A stretch of DNA of 64,000 bases from Caballeronia choica. GTDB taxonomy: Bacteria > Pseudomonadota > Gammaproteobacteria > Burkholderiales > Burkholderiaceae. Shown in pieces: positions 53,430-61,742 of the stretch (position 1 is its first letter; each line of letters starts with the position of its first letter). The notes under the pieces are model-generated. The model was given only the letters and a program-made list of their open reading frames with translations. It made no database searches and was not told the DNA's origin. The stretch is from assembly GCF_001544535.1 (NCBI RefSeq), contig NZ_FCON02000001.1, forward strand, positions 1 to 64,000, in the 5' to 3' direction. Position numbers and translations under genes: made by a program.

Positions 53430-54161
53430 TTAGCGCGCGAGCACCTCGAGGAGGACGGATTTGTCGAAGCGCCAGGGGATCGGCGGCTCGACGACAGCGC
53501 GGCGCAAGTGCGAAACGAAACCCCTGCGCGGTATCTCGCGGCCGCCCAGCGACGCCAGATGCGACGTGTTCTGCTGACAGTCTATCATCTCAATTTTATG
53601 GCGGCGCAAGTGTCCGACGAGTGTGGCGAGCGCGATTTTCGATGCATCGTTCCTGTGCGCGAACATCGATTCGCCGAAGAACATCTTGCCGAACGACACC
53701 CCGTAGAGACCGCCCACGCGGTTGCCGTCGAACCACGCTTCGATGCTGTGCGCATTGCCCGCGCGATGCAGCGACGAGTACGCCTCGACGATATCGGCGG
53801 TGATCCAGGTGCCGCGCTGGCCTTCGCGCAGCGTATCGGCGCAGGCGCGCATCACCGCGGCGAAATCGTCGTCGACCCGCACTTCCCACTGTGGATCGCG
53901 CAGCACCCGCCTGAGCGTCTTGCGCATCGAAGCGGAGACCTTGAATTCGGCCGGAAAGAGGACCATGCGCGGATCGGGGCTCCACCACAGCACCGGCTGG
54001 CCGTCCGAATACCACGGGAAAATGCCGCGCTGATAGGCATCGATGAGCCGCGACGGCAGCAAGTCCGCGCTCGCCGCAAGCAGGCCCGGCGCGCCGCTCA
54101 TCGCGCCGAGCGCGCGCTCGACGGGCGGAAACGGATCGTCGGAGGCGAGCCACGGGACCAT
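53430..54161 (-). CDS. aat: Leucyl/phenylalanyl-tRNA--protein transferase
   Basis: A 243-residue GNAT-fold transferase that attaches Leu or Phe to proteins with N-terminal Lys/Arg. Typical motifs are [52 protein letters not shown] and [23 protein letters not shown] 54161 ([13 protein letters not shown]) has GGAACC upstream and gives normal length; the frame open to 54560 overlaps the Nudix gene and is an artefact. It begins 11 bases after the Nudix stop. High confidence. Confidence 0.95.
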   Translation of the reverse strand: MVPWLASDDPFPPVERALGAMSGAPGLLAASADLLPSRLIDAYQRGIFPWYSDGQPVLWWSPDPRMVLFPAEFKVSASMRKTLRRVLRDPQWEVRVDDDFAAVMRACADTLREGQRGTWITADIVEAYSSLHRAGNAHSIEAWFDGNRVGGLYGVSFGKMFFGESMFAHRNDASKIALATLVGHLRRHKIEMIDCQQNTSHLASLGGREIPRRGFVSHLRRAVVEPPIPWRFDKSVLLEVLAR

Positions 54162-54172
54162 GTTCGGTTCCG

Positions 54173-54718
54173 TCAGCCGTCGCGCAGGGTGCGGAAGATG
54201 TCGCCGGTATGCAGCGTGTAGGTGCCGGCGGCGCGGTCGGCAAAGAAAAAGCGCAGCGTCTGGCCCACGGTGGGGAACGCGATCTCGTCCCAGGGAATTT
54301 CGCTTTCGTCGAAGAGCTTCACTTCGAGACTTTCCTCGCCCGCGTCGACGTCGATGTCGAGCAGACGCGCGAGGTAGAAGAGGTGCACCTGATGCACGTG
54401 CGGCACGTTGAGCAGCGTGAAGAGGCTCTGGATCTCGACGCGCGCGCCCGCTTCTTCCAGCGTCTCGCGTGCGGCGCCTTCGCTCGTGGTCTCGTCCATT
54501 TCCATGAAGCCCGCGGGCAGCGTCCAGTAGCCGTAGCGCGGTTCGATTGCGCGCCGGCAAAGCAGCACCTTGTCGTCCCAGACCGGCACCGTGCCGACGA
54601 CGTTGCGCGGATTCTGATAATGGACGGTGCCGCAGTTACCGCACACGAAGCGTTCGCGGTTGTCGCCGGGCGGAATGCTCAGGCCGACCTCGTGGCCGCA
54701 GACGGAACAGAATTTCAT
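54173..54718 (-). CDS. Zinc-ribbon Nudix hydrolase
   Basis: The 181-residue protein starts with a zinc ribbon (C4/C7 in FCSVCG and C26/C29 in CGNC). A Nudix domain follows whose box is complete: [22 protein letters not shown] with the REXXEE metal-binding core. This group resembles NudC-like/ADP-ribose-type pyrophosphatases, though the 181-residue length is shorter than NudC. It is the first gene of the nudix-aat-bpt-pyrD run. The substrate is unknown. High confidence in family. Confidence 0.93.
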   Translation of the reverse strand: MKFCSVCGHEVGLSIPPGDNRERFVCGNCGTVHYQNPRNVVGTVPVWDDKVLLCRRAIEPRYGYWTLPAGFMEMDETTSEGAARETLEEAGARVEIQSLFTLLNVPHVHQVHLFYLARLLDIDVDAGEESLEVKLFDESEIPWDEIAFPTVGQTLRFFFADRAAGTYTLHTGDIFRTLRDG

Positions 54719-54890
54719 GGAAAAAGGAGAGGGAAAGTGTCGTGGGAGTGTATCACCGCGGGGGCGGGGAATTCATGGGCGGGGGGTGGCCAAGGGTCTT
54801 GTTGGTAAATAGGAATTTTCTGGTTAGGAAAACGGGGACGCATGGTTAGTTTACGAAGGATACGAAAAACAATCAGCGAGACATCAACCT

Positions 54891-55160
54891 GTGAAATTGA
54901 ACGTCGAGCAATTCGAGGTGCCGCGGTGTGTTGCGCGCCGGATCGGTGAGGTGGCCGGGGGGCAAGCCACTCACATGGCCCATGCAACGGAATGTAGTGC
55001 CGACTTCGCGGCGGTAGATGCATATCTTGGCGAAACGGGACGTCTGGCGCGGTTGGGCGCTCGTGTGGCTGCCGTGAAATCGCGTGCGATCGCACCGAAG
55101 TCGGACGAGCCGAACGACGGCGTCAGTGTCCGCGTGAACTCCTACTTGGATGCGAGATGA
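54891..55160 (+). pseudogene. Collapsed copy of the tolC-like T1SS gene (N- and C-terminal ends fused)
   Basis: This 89-codon frame (GTG start) matches the intact outer-membrane gene at 60261-61742 in two blocks. Residues 1-39 (VEQFEVP...EVAGGQATH...CSADF) match VEHSEVP...EVPGSQSNH...SSANF. Residues 40-89 (AAVDAYLGETGRLA..., AAVKSRAIAPKS, VSVRVNSYLDA) match AARDAYLGVTRGLA..., TAVKSAAIALKS, VGVRVNSDVLDA. About 350 internal codons are missing. The bases before the GTG are also similar in both. The frame stays open and its TGA overlaps the next ATG (ATGA), so it may still be translated and drive the first paralogue. Confidence 0.85.
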
Positions 55161-55831
55161 GACACGCAGCAATAACGGTTATGGCAGCCGCGACAATGAC
55201 TAGCAGTCTGGTCTTTGCGCAGCCGACGGCGCCTCCGGCAATGCCGTCTGTTTCCCCCCAAACGGGCGAAGAGGTGCGTCTTATGATTTCTCGACCTAAG
55301 ACACCGATTGAATTTGCGAGGAATCTAAAGTTCATTTTCGATCATGATCTGCTCTTGCAGGACGAGTTCTATACGGAAGCTAACCTGAAAGACGTCTTCA
55401 ATCTCGAAGAGGTCAGTATCGTCGATAACGGTGATAAGTTGGAGCGCGATATCTTTATTGCGGCCAACCCGCCCTCGTCGATCTTTCCACGGATAAAGGC
55501 GTCGGAAATGTTCGATGGTTCACTCCCAGGTGCGGTCTTTGTTGGCGGTAAGAAGAATAATGAATCTGGATCGATTATAGCGGGCATAAATTTCGGCATG
55601 AGTGAGGGCGGGCCGAATTTCGATGAAACCCGAAGCATATTCGGAAATAACTTTATTCGACTTCAGCCCGAACCCAACCCTCACCGCATATTCATTCCCG
55701 CGACAGCACCTCATGGAAATGAAACATGGCGATATGAATTTATTGGGGGAAGCAAAAAAAGCATGATAACGCTGGGTTTCAACGCGGCTGGCGAGCTGTC
55801 CGGCGTTAATGTTAAATTGAGCCAAAACTAA
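55157..55831 (+). CDS. Sec-exported protein of unknown family, paralogue 1
   Basis: A 224-residue protein with a clear signal peptide (MRHAAITVMAAATMTSSLVF, cleavage near VFA-Q). It has a Pro-rich start, the helical core PKTPIEFARNLKFIFDHDLL and YTEANLKDVFNLEEVSIVDN, and a C-terminal beta-rich part (GNETWRYEFIGGSKKSMITL). No cysteines are seen after cleavage, so it is probably soluble and periplasmic. Unlike its two paralogues it has no ribosome-binding site of its own and overlaps the stop of the tolC remnant. Base composition is clearly more AT-rich than the flanking genes. No family recognised. By context it may be an inhibitor or immunity partner of the metallopeptidase. Confidence 0.8.
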   Translation: MRHAAITVMAAATMTSSLVFAQPTAPPAMPSVSPQTGEEVRLMISRPKTPIEFARNLKFIFDHDLLLQDEFYTEANLKDVFNLEEVSIVDNGDKLERDIFIAANPPSSIFPRIKASEMFDGSLPGAVFVGGKKNNESGSIIAGINFGMSEGGPNFDETRSIFGNNFIRLQPEPNPHRIFIPATAPHGNETWRYEFIGGSKKSMITLGFNAAGELSGVNVKLSQN

Positions 55832-55861
55832 ATTTTAATGAATGGAAAATCATGACAGTCT

Positions 55862-55945
55862 TTTTTTGCCACCATGCCCGTCCATGAACTGGGACACACT
55901 TTTACCCGGCGGCACGGGAGGCAAAGCTCCAACAGAACGGGTAAT
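55862..55945 (+). pseudogene. Eroded fragment of the HELGH metallopeptidase gene (first)
   Basis: TTTGCCACCATGCCCGTCCA and the bases that follow match 57731-57812 of the intact metallopeptidase gene. One frame reads FATMPVHELGHT and, after a two-base loss, another reads [13 protein letters not shown] (intact: [20 protein letters not shown]). Only about 80 bases remain. It sits between paralogues 1 and 2. Confidence 0.85.
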
Positions 55946-55995
55946 TAGAAACAAGTGCTCTCAATCCATTTTTGTCCAAAGGAGAACTACTACAG

Positions 55996-56670
55996 ATGCG
56001 ACACGTAGCGACAACCGCTATGGCGGCAGCGACAATGACAAGCAGCCTGGCTTATGCGCAGCCGGCGGTTCCTCCGGCAATGCAGTCTGTTATCCCGCAA
56101 GCGGGCGAAGAGGTGAGTCATATGATTTCCCGACCGAAAACACCGGTTGAATTCGCTAGGAATCTCAAGTTCATTTTTGATCACGATTTGCTCTTGCAGG
56201 ATGAGTATTATACGGAAACTAACTTAAAAGACATTTTCAATCTCGGAGAGGTTGGTCTCTTCAAAGACAATGATGGCAGCGGGAATCGTCGGATTTCCGT
56301 TTCGTCGAGCCACTTCGTATCGATATTCCCGTGGGTGCCGATTCCGGGGCGTACTGATTTTACTCCAACCGCTCAATTGACGGCTGGAAGAACAATTCAT
56401 GATGACGGTTCGATTAAGGCCGGCGTAAATTTCAGCATGTTTGAGGGCGGTCCTGACTTCGCTGCAACGCAGAGAATCTTCGGGGATGAATTTATTCGTC
56501 TCACACCTACGCCGTCTCCTCATGGCGGACCTCTTCCCGCCACAGCTCCCCATGGAAACGAAACATGGAAACGTCATTGGGCCGAGGATAAAACTGAAAA
56601 ATCAACCACGATTGGCTTTAATCCGGCTGGTCAGCTTGACGCTGTGATTATTGAAATAGACAAAAGATAG
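55996..56670 (+). CDS. Sec-exported protein of unknown family, paralogue 2
   Basis: A 224-residue paralogue with signal peptide MRHVATTAMAAATMTSSLAY. It shares the core PKTPVEFARNLKFIFDHDLL and YTETNLKDIFNLGEV, then diverges strongly in the middle (VSSSHFVSIFPWVPIPGRTD) before rejoining at GSIKAGVNFSMFEGGPDF and GNETWKRHWAEDKTEKSTTI. The divergent central block is what would be expected of a specificity-determining region. The start at 55996 has AAAGGAGAAC upstream; the frame is open from 55972. AT-rich like its neighbours. Function unknown; possible partner of a lost effector variant. Confidence 0.8.
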   Translation: MRHVATTAMAAATMTSSLAYAQPAVPPAMQSVIPQAGEEVSHMISRPKTPVEFARNLKFIFDHDLLLQDEYYTETNLKDIFNLGEVGLFKDNDGSGNRRISVSSSHFVSIFPWVPIPGRTDFTPTAQLTAGRTIHDDGSIKAGVNFSMFEGGPDFAATQRIFGDEFIRLTPTPSPHGGPLPATAPHGNETWKRHWAEDKTEKSTTIGFNPAGQLDAVIIEIDKR

Positions 56671-56683
56671 ACAGAGGGATGGA

Positions 56684-56755
56684 AAGCTTGTGCAGAAATA
56701 GCGGCGTGCGGTCTTGTCGGGCGGCACGGTAGGAAATACAACTAGTGCGGATAAA
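56684..56755 (+). pseudogene. Eroded fragment of the HELGH metallopeptidase gene (second)
   Basis: The sequence aligns without gaps to about 57742-57812 of the intact gene (AAGCTTGTGCAGAAATAGCG against ACGCTCGCGCATGAACTGGG, then GGGCGGCACGG against AGGCGGTACGG). The HELGH codons have become Gln-Lys-stop, so it is dead. It lies between paralogues 2 and 3, in the same position as the first fragment. Confidence 0.72.
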
Positions 56756-56795
56756 TGACTGGCAGTCCAATTTACTCCAAGGAGAACCATTGCAG

Positions 56796-57473
56796 ATGAG
56801 ATACATCGCAACAACCGTTATGGCGGCAGCGACAATGACGAGCAGCCTGGTCTTTGCGCAGCCGACAGCCCCTCCGACAATGCAGTCCGTTTCCCCACAA
56901 GCGGGCGAAGAGGTGAGTCATATGATTTCCCGACCGAAAACCCCGACTGAATACGCCAGGAATCTCAAATTCATTTTTGATCATGATCTTCTGTTGCAGG
57001 ATGAGTTTTATGTGGAAGCTAACCTGAAAGATGTCTTCAATCTCGAAGAGGTCAGTATCGTCGACAGCGGTAATAAGTTGGAGCGCGATATCTCTATTGC
57101 GGCCAACCCGCCCGCTTCGATATTTCCACGGATAAAGGCATCAGAATTTTTCGGTGGATCGGTACCGAGTGCGGGTTTTGTTGGTGGTAAAAAGCAAAGC
57201 GAATCTGGATTGACCACAGCTGGTATAAATTTCGGCATGAATGAGGGTGGGCCGAATTTTGATGAAACTCGAAGAATATTCGGAGAGAGTTTTGTTCGAC
57301 TCGCCTCCCTTCCGAATCCTCACGGTGGCCCACCTCCCGCCACGGACCCGCACGGGAACGAAAGCTGGAGATACCAAGTGTTCGACGATAAAACTGAAAA
57401 GAAGATTACGTTAAGTTTCAACCCTGGCGGTCAGTTGAAAAATATCTTAATAGAAGTTAACGAAAATAAGTAA
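56796..57473 (+). CDS. Sec-exported protein of unknown family, paralogue 3
   Basis: A 225-residue paralogue with signal peptide MRYIATTVMAAATMTSSLVF (cleavage near VFA-Q). It is closest to paralogue 1 throughout, including LERDISIAANPPASIFPRIK and TAGINFGMNEGGPNFDETRR. Start 56796 has CAAGGAGAACC upstream. The stop is 12 bases before the intact metallopeptidase gene, so these two form an operon pair, the only complete module of the array. A periplasmic protein encoded next to a secreted peptidase and its ABC exporter recalls the serralysin inhibitor arrangement, though the sequences are unrelated as far as I can see. Confidence 0.83.
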   Translation: MRYIATTVMAAATMTSSLVFAQPTAPPTMQSVSPQAGEEVSHMISRPKTPTEYARNLKFIFDHDLLLQDEFYVEANLKDVFNLEEVSIVDSGNKLERDISIAANPPASIFPRIKASEFFGGSVPSAGFVGGKKQSESGLTTAGINFGMNEGGPNFDETRRIFGESFVRLASLPNPHGGPPPATDPHGNESWRYQVFDDKTEKKITLSFNPGGQLKNILIEVNENK

Positions 57474-57485
57474 GAGGATTAAACA

Positions 57486-60182
57486 ATGACCATAGCGCTC
57501 ACGCAGAATATTCTGAAAAAGCTGGCCGAAGGTTTGGTTTTGAATTCAGCTCCATATAATGCAATTATTGCGGCTGCGGAAAAATCTCCCTTCCTTGCTG
57601 GCGAGCTGAATTCGTTTGGAAATGATCGTGAATGGAAATTCAGTCTGGGCTCTGCAGGGAGTGGCGTTTCCACCAATTCTACGGACAAGGCAATCAACTT
57701 CGACCCCTCCTGGATCGAGTCTCCAACCCTTTTCGCCACCACGCTCGCGCATGAACTGGGGCACGCGCTCTTACCAGGCGGTACGGGCGGTAAAAACCCG
57801 ACTAATCCGGACGAGGCCGTCGCAAACGGGTTGGCTAACGAAGGCGTGGCGCTCCTTTCGGAATACATAGTCGCTATGCAACTTGGCCTGACTGGCGGCA
57901 AAGCCGGGCATATGCATTCCGACGACAAAAGCGTGCTGACGCCGCAGTTGACACAACTTGCTCAGTCACTTGGAATTGATGTTACTAGCGTACTGTATGG
58001 TTCCACTGCCGCACAAACGCTTACCAAGCCGAGTTCGACCTTTGTCGATGTGGCGGGCAAATTCTATGGCACGCTTTCTCCATCCATCGCGACGAATCTC
58101 ACCTATAAGGAATTCTATGCGGATTGGTGGATCGTCAGTCATTGCGGTGAGGTCGCGACGACCGTGGATTGGCAGAAAATCCAGGGGCCGACAATCACCT
58201 ATACGAACACCATCGTCAATGGCGAGAAGGTGTGCTCGATAGGGACGCAGCCTGTTCCTCTGAAGGACGGCACGTGGATGACAATGTCGGGTGATGTGTC
58301 GCTGAAGGGATACATCACCGCAACCCTGTTTGGCCTGAACGGGCAGGTAAGGGAGCAGGGAAAATTCGACTACACGGGATTCAAGGTTCAGGACATGTTC
58401 TACCTGAATGGAAAACCAACTCAACAATTCGACTTCAATCTGGACAAGAGCTACACCAAGCACGATTTCAACACCGACGGTTCGCAAACCGCGACAGTAT
58501 ATGGCGTAACCGGTCAGATGACCGAGTATGGGAAGTTCAACGCAGCCGGGTTCAAGACGCAGGACATCTTTTACACGAATGGCAAACCCACGCAGCAGTA
58601 CGACTTCAATCTCGACAAGAGCTACACGAAACACGATTTCAATACGGATGGCTCACAAACCGCGACGCTGTACGGCATAACCGGCCAGATGACCGAATAC
58701 GCGAAGTTCAACGCGAGCGGCTTCAAAACGCAAGACGTCTTTTACTCGAATGGCAAACCGACGCAGCAGTACGACTTCAATCTCGACAAGAGCTACGCAA
58801 AGCACGATTTCAACGCGGACGGCTCACAAATCGCGACACTGTACGGCATAACCGGCCAGATGACCGAATACACGAAGTTCAACGCGAGTGGCGTCAAGAC
58901 ACAAGACATTTTCTATACGAACGGCAAAGCGACGCAGCAATACGACTTCAACCTTGACAAGAGCTACACGAAACACGATTTCAACACAGACGGCTCTCAA
59001 ATCGCGACACTGTACGGCGTAACCGGCCAGATGACCGAGTACACAAAGTTCAACGCGAGCGGCGTCAAGACACAAGACATTTTCTACACGAACGGCAAAG
59101 CGACACAGCAATACGACTTCAATCTAGACAAGAGCTTCACAAAACACGACTTCAATGGAGACGGTTCGCAAACCGCGACCCTGTACGGCGCAACCGGGCA
59201 GATAACCGAGCTCGCGAAATTCAACGCAAACAACGTCAAGACACAGGATATATTTTACACCAACGGAAAGCCGACGCAGCAGTATGACTTCAATTTGGAC
59301 AAGAGCTACACCAAGCACGATTTCGGCGCTGATGGCTCGCAAACCGCGACGCTATACGGCGTGAGCGGCCAAATGACCGAATACGCGAAGTTCAACGCAA
59401 GCGGCGTCAAAACGCAGGACATCTTCTACACGAACGGCAAAGCGACACAGCAATACGACTTCAATTTAGACAAAAGTTACACGAAGCACGACTTCAACTC
59501 CGATGGCACGCAGACCGCAACACTGTTCGGCGTAACGGGCCAGGTCACCGAGTATGCGAAATTCAACGCGAGCGGTTCCAAAACGCAGGACATCTTTTAC
59601 GGCGCGGACAAGAAGGCGACGAAGCAAATCGACTTCAACTTGGACGGTAGCTACGGCTCGCACGTCTTTAACACCGACGGTTCGCAGATCGCCGCCTTGT
59701 TCGGCGTATCCGGTCAGATAACAGAATATGCAAAATTCAGCGCCAGCGGCTTCAAGACGCAGGACATCTTCTACGCGAATGGGCAAGCGAAACAGCAATA
59801 CGACTTTTCAATCGACAAAAGCTACGTCTCGCATGCGTTCAGCGGATCACAGGAATTAGTCGGATTTTTTGGCTCAAACCACGTCATCACCGATTATTAC
59901 CAGTTCATGTCGGGCAAGCTGAGCGAGCGGGATTTCTTCGATGGCGGTGGCCGTCAAATCGAGGCCGATCATTACAGCTTCACGTCGGGCAACCTGACCG
60001 GGTTCTCACAGTTTTCGTACAACAACGACGGCACCTACTGGTCCAAGAACTACGATGCGACCGGCCATTTGACGGCACAGTCAAAATTTTCCGGCGATGG
60101 ACACCTGCTGCAAAACAGCAGCATTTATGGCGGCGGGGGTAGCTTCCCTGCGGGGCAGCCGCTCTGGAGCGGCATGCTGTGA
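57486..60182 (+). CDS. Putative T1SS-exported metallopeptidase-like repeat protein
   Basis: An 898-residue protein without a Sec signal. Residues 1-260 form a domain containing [21 protein letters not shown]89-E90-x-x-H93, a gluzincin-like zinc motif, with a possible third ligand E119 in [12 protein letters not shown]. It lacks the metzincin GxxH. Residues about 260-770 are tandem repeats of 57 residues ([20 protein letters not shown], then [19 protein letters not shown] and [14 protein letters not shown]). The tail is Gly/Ser-rich and ends PLWSGML, compatible with an uncleaved type I signal. No RTX nonapeptides are present. An AGAGGA site precedes the ATG. The tolC-prtD-prtE-like genes follow. 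Enzymatic activity and export route are inferred. Confidence 0.85.
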   Translation: MTIALTQNILKKLAEGLVLNSAPYNAIIAAAEKSPFLAGELNSFGNDREWKFSLGSAGSGVSTNSTDKAINFDPSWIESPTLFATTLAHELGHALLPGGTGGKNPTNPDEAVANGLANEGVALLSEYIVAMQLGLTGGKAGHMHSDDKSVLTPQLTQLAQSLGIDVTSVLYGSTAAQTLTKPSSTFVDVAGKFYGTLSPSIATNLTYKEFYADWWIVSHCGEVATTVDWQKIQGPTITYTNTIVNGEKVCSIGTQPVPLKDGTWMTMSGDVSLKGYITATLFGLNGQVREQGKFDYTGFKVQDMFYLNGKPTQQFDFNLDKSYTKHDFNTDGSQTATVYGVTGQMTEYGKFNAAGFKTQDIFYTNGKPTQQYDFNLDKSYTKHDFNTDGSQTATLYGITGQMTEYAKFNASGFKTQDVFYSNGKPTQQYDFNLDKSYAKHDFNADGSQIATLYGITGQMTEYTKFNASGVKTQDIFYTNGKATQQYDFNLDKSYTKHDFNTDGSQIATLYGVTGQMTEYTKFNASGVKTQDIFYTNGKATQQYDFNLDKSFTKHDFNGDGSQTATLYGATGQITELAKFNANNVKTQDIFYTNGKPTQQYDFNLDKSYTKHDFGADGSQTATLYGVSGQMTEYAKFNASGVKTQDIFYTNGKATQQYDFNLDKSYTKHDFNSDGTQTATLFGVTGQVTEYAKFNASGSKTQDIFYGADKKATKQIDFNLDGSYGSHVFNTDGSQIAALFGVSGQITEYAKFSASGFKTQDIFYANGQAKQQYDFSIDKSYVSHAFSGSQELVGFFGSNHVITDYYQFMSGKLSERDFFDGGGRQIEADHYSFTSGNLTGFSQFSYNNDGTYWSKNYDATGHLTAQSKFSGDGHLLQNSSIYGGGGSFPAGQPLWSGML
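58260..59862 (+). repeat. 171-bp in-frame tandem repeats (57 residues each)
   Basis: Unit starts (GACTTCAAT-like) fall at 58431, 58602, 58773, 58944, 59115, 59286, 59457, 59631 and 59802, spacing 171 bases except for one 174. That gives eight full units, a degenerate unit before (from about 58260) and a partial one after. Units differ at scattered third positions and a few residues. Each holds DFNLDKS and DFNxDGS, EF-hand-like D-x-N-x-D patterns. Confidence 0.95.
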
Positions 60183-60260
60183 TTTGAATGAAGCGCATCC
60201 CCGCAATCGGCGGGGATTAAATCCCGCCTATTACTCAAAAATAATCAGAGAAACCCACCC

Positions 60261-61742
60261 GTGAGTTCGACTGTCGAGCATTCAGAAGTGCCGCTCCGCG
60301 TTACGCATCAAACCGCCGAGGTGCCCGGTAGCCAAAGCAACCATAAACTCCATTTAACGCAGACGAGTTCAGCTAATTTCATCGTAAGGATGGCCGGCGC
60401 AGTGCGGGCCATCACCGGCATTCTTTTGGCTGTATCGGTGAACACTTCCGAGGCGTCCAGTCTGGCCGATCTGGCGAATGAAGCCCTCGCGGCCGATGCA
60501 GCCTTTCAAAGCGCGGAAGCTGCGTGGCGGGCCGGCATCGAAAAAGCCCCTCAAGGCCGGGCGGGAATCCTGCCGCAAGTGGGCATCCAGCAGTCCATCT
60601 ATCGCAACGGCGTCCGCATTCCGGGGCAGACCATCCCGGGCTATTCAACGATCGGTTTCACGTTGACGCTGAACCAGCCGCTCTTCAAATGGGACGCGTG
60701 GGAAACCTATCAGCAAGGCAAGCTTCTCGCGATGGACGCCGACCTGGCGCTGGCTCAGGCGAAGCAGGAATTGCTGTTGCGCGTATCGCAGGCCTACTTC
60801 GACGCGCTCGACGCGCAGGACGACCTCGCGCTTGCCGTCAATCATAGGGTGGCAATAGCGGAGCAACTGGCACTCGCACAGCGCCGCTTCGCGATGGGCG
60901 ACGCGACCATCGTCGACACGAACGAAGCCAGAGCCGGATTCGACGCGGCACGGGCAGACGAGATCGCCGCGCAGACCCGGCTCGACACGAGCTACGCGGT
61001 GTTGCAGAAGATCGTCGGCCGACCTGTCGGCAAAATAAGCGGATGGCGCTCCGATGTCCGGCTGCCTCCCGTCGATCCACCCGATGTGGACCCGTGGGTC
61101 AGCGCGGCCAACGCATCGAGTTACGACGTGCGCCGAAAAATAATCGCGACGCAGGTTGCGAGGCGAGAACGCAGCAAGGCGCGGGCGGGGCATTACCCCA
61201 CGGTTTCCCTGGTTGGCAACGTCGATAACGGCAACGCGGCGTTCATCAACGGTCAGGCGAACTTCTACACGGGGGGCAATCGTGGCACCGCGAGCGCCAT
61301 CGGCATTCAGATTTCGCTGCCACTGACCGACGGATTCATGACGCAGAGCCGGATTCGCGAAGCGCTCGCGCTGGAGGACAAGGCTCGGCACGATCTGGAC
61401 GATGCGCAACGCAGCGCCGAACTCGCGGCGCGCGATGCATACCTCGGCGTCACACGAGGTCTGGCGCAGACGGACGCGCTCGCCACCGCCGTGAAATCCG
61501 CGGCGATCGCACTGAAGTCGAACCAGACCGGCTACCGCGTCGGCGTCCGGGTGAACTCGGACGTGCTGGACGCGACCGACAAGCTGTATCGTGCGCGGCG
61601 TGATCTGGCCCGCGCACGGGCGGAAACGCTGGTGCAAGGCCTGAAGCTGAAGGCGAGCACCGCCGATCTCGGCGAGGCCGACCTGGCAGCACTGGATGCG
61701 TTGCTGATCGAAAGTCCACCCGCCACGCAGGCGGTGCACTGA
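60261..61742 (+). CDS. TolC-family outer-membrane protein of a type I secretion system
   Basis: A 493-codon frame from GTG 60261 encodes the TolC/PrtF fold: duplicated helical hairpins (SLADLANEALAADAAFQSAE, LRVSQAYFDALDAQDDLALA, ARDAYLGVTRGLAQTDALA, ...YRVGVRVNSDVLDATDKLYR). A hydrophobic signal lies at residues 44-67 (MAGAVRAITGILLAVSVNTS), so ATG 60390 could be the true start. However, the 43 upstream codons are conserved in the collapsed copy at 54891, which suggests they matter. It starts 78 bases after the repeat protein and its stop overlaps the ABC gene start (TGATG). It forms the outer-membrane channel for the exporter. Confidence 0.92.
   Translation: MSSTVEHSEVPLRVTHQTAEVPGSQSNHKLHLTQTSSANFIVRMAGAVRAITGILLAVSVNTSEASSLADLANEALAADAAFQSAEAAWRAGIEKAPQGRAGILPQVGIQQSIYRNGVRIPGQTIPGYSTIGFTLTLNQPLFKWDAWETYQQGKLLAMDADLALAQAKQELLLRVSQAYFDALDAQDDLALAVNHRVAIAEQLALAQRRFAMGDATIVDTNEARAGFDAARADEIAAQTRLDTSYAVLQKIVGRPVGKISGWRSDVRLPPVDPPDVDPWVSAANASSYDVRRKIIATQVARRERSKARAGHYPTVSLVGNVDNGNAAFINGQANFYTGGNRGTASAIGIQISLPLTDGFMTQSRIREALALEDKARHDLDDAQRSAELAARDAYLGVTRGLAQTDALATAVKSAAIALKSNQTGYRVGVRVNSDVLDATDKLYRARRDLARARAETLVQGLKLKASTADLGEADLAALDALLIESPPATQAVH

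Noticed and set aside
57720-57790. Serralysin or RTX protease identity
   Set aside because: [11 protein letters not shown] lacks the metzincin HExxHxxGxxH pattern, and no GGxGxDxxx nonapeptides are present.
57966-59798. Several antisense ORFs over the repeat protein ([13 protein letters not shown]-like repeats)
   Set aside because: They repeat only because the sense gene repeats; no start signals and an implausible composition.
58260-59862. CRISPR array suggested by the regular repeats
   Set aside because: The repeats are 171 bases, contiguous, in frame and protein-coding, with no spacers; no cas genes are near.
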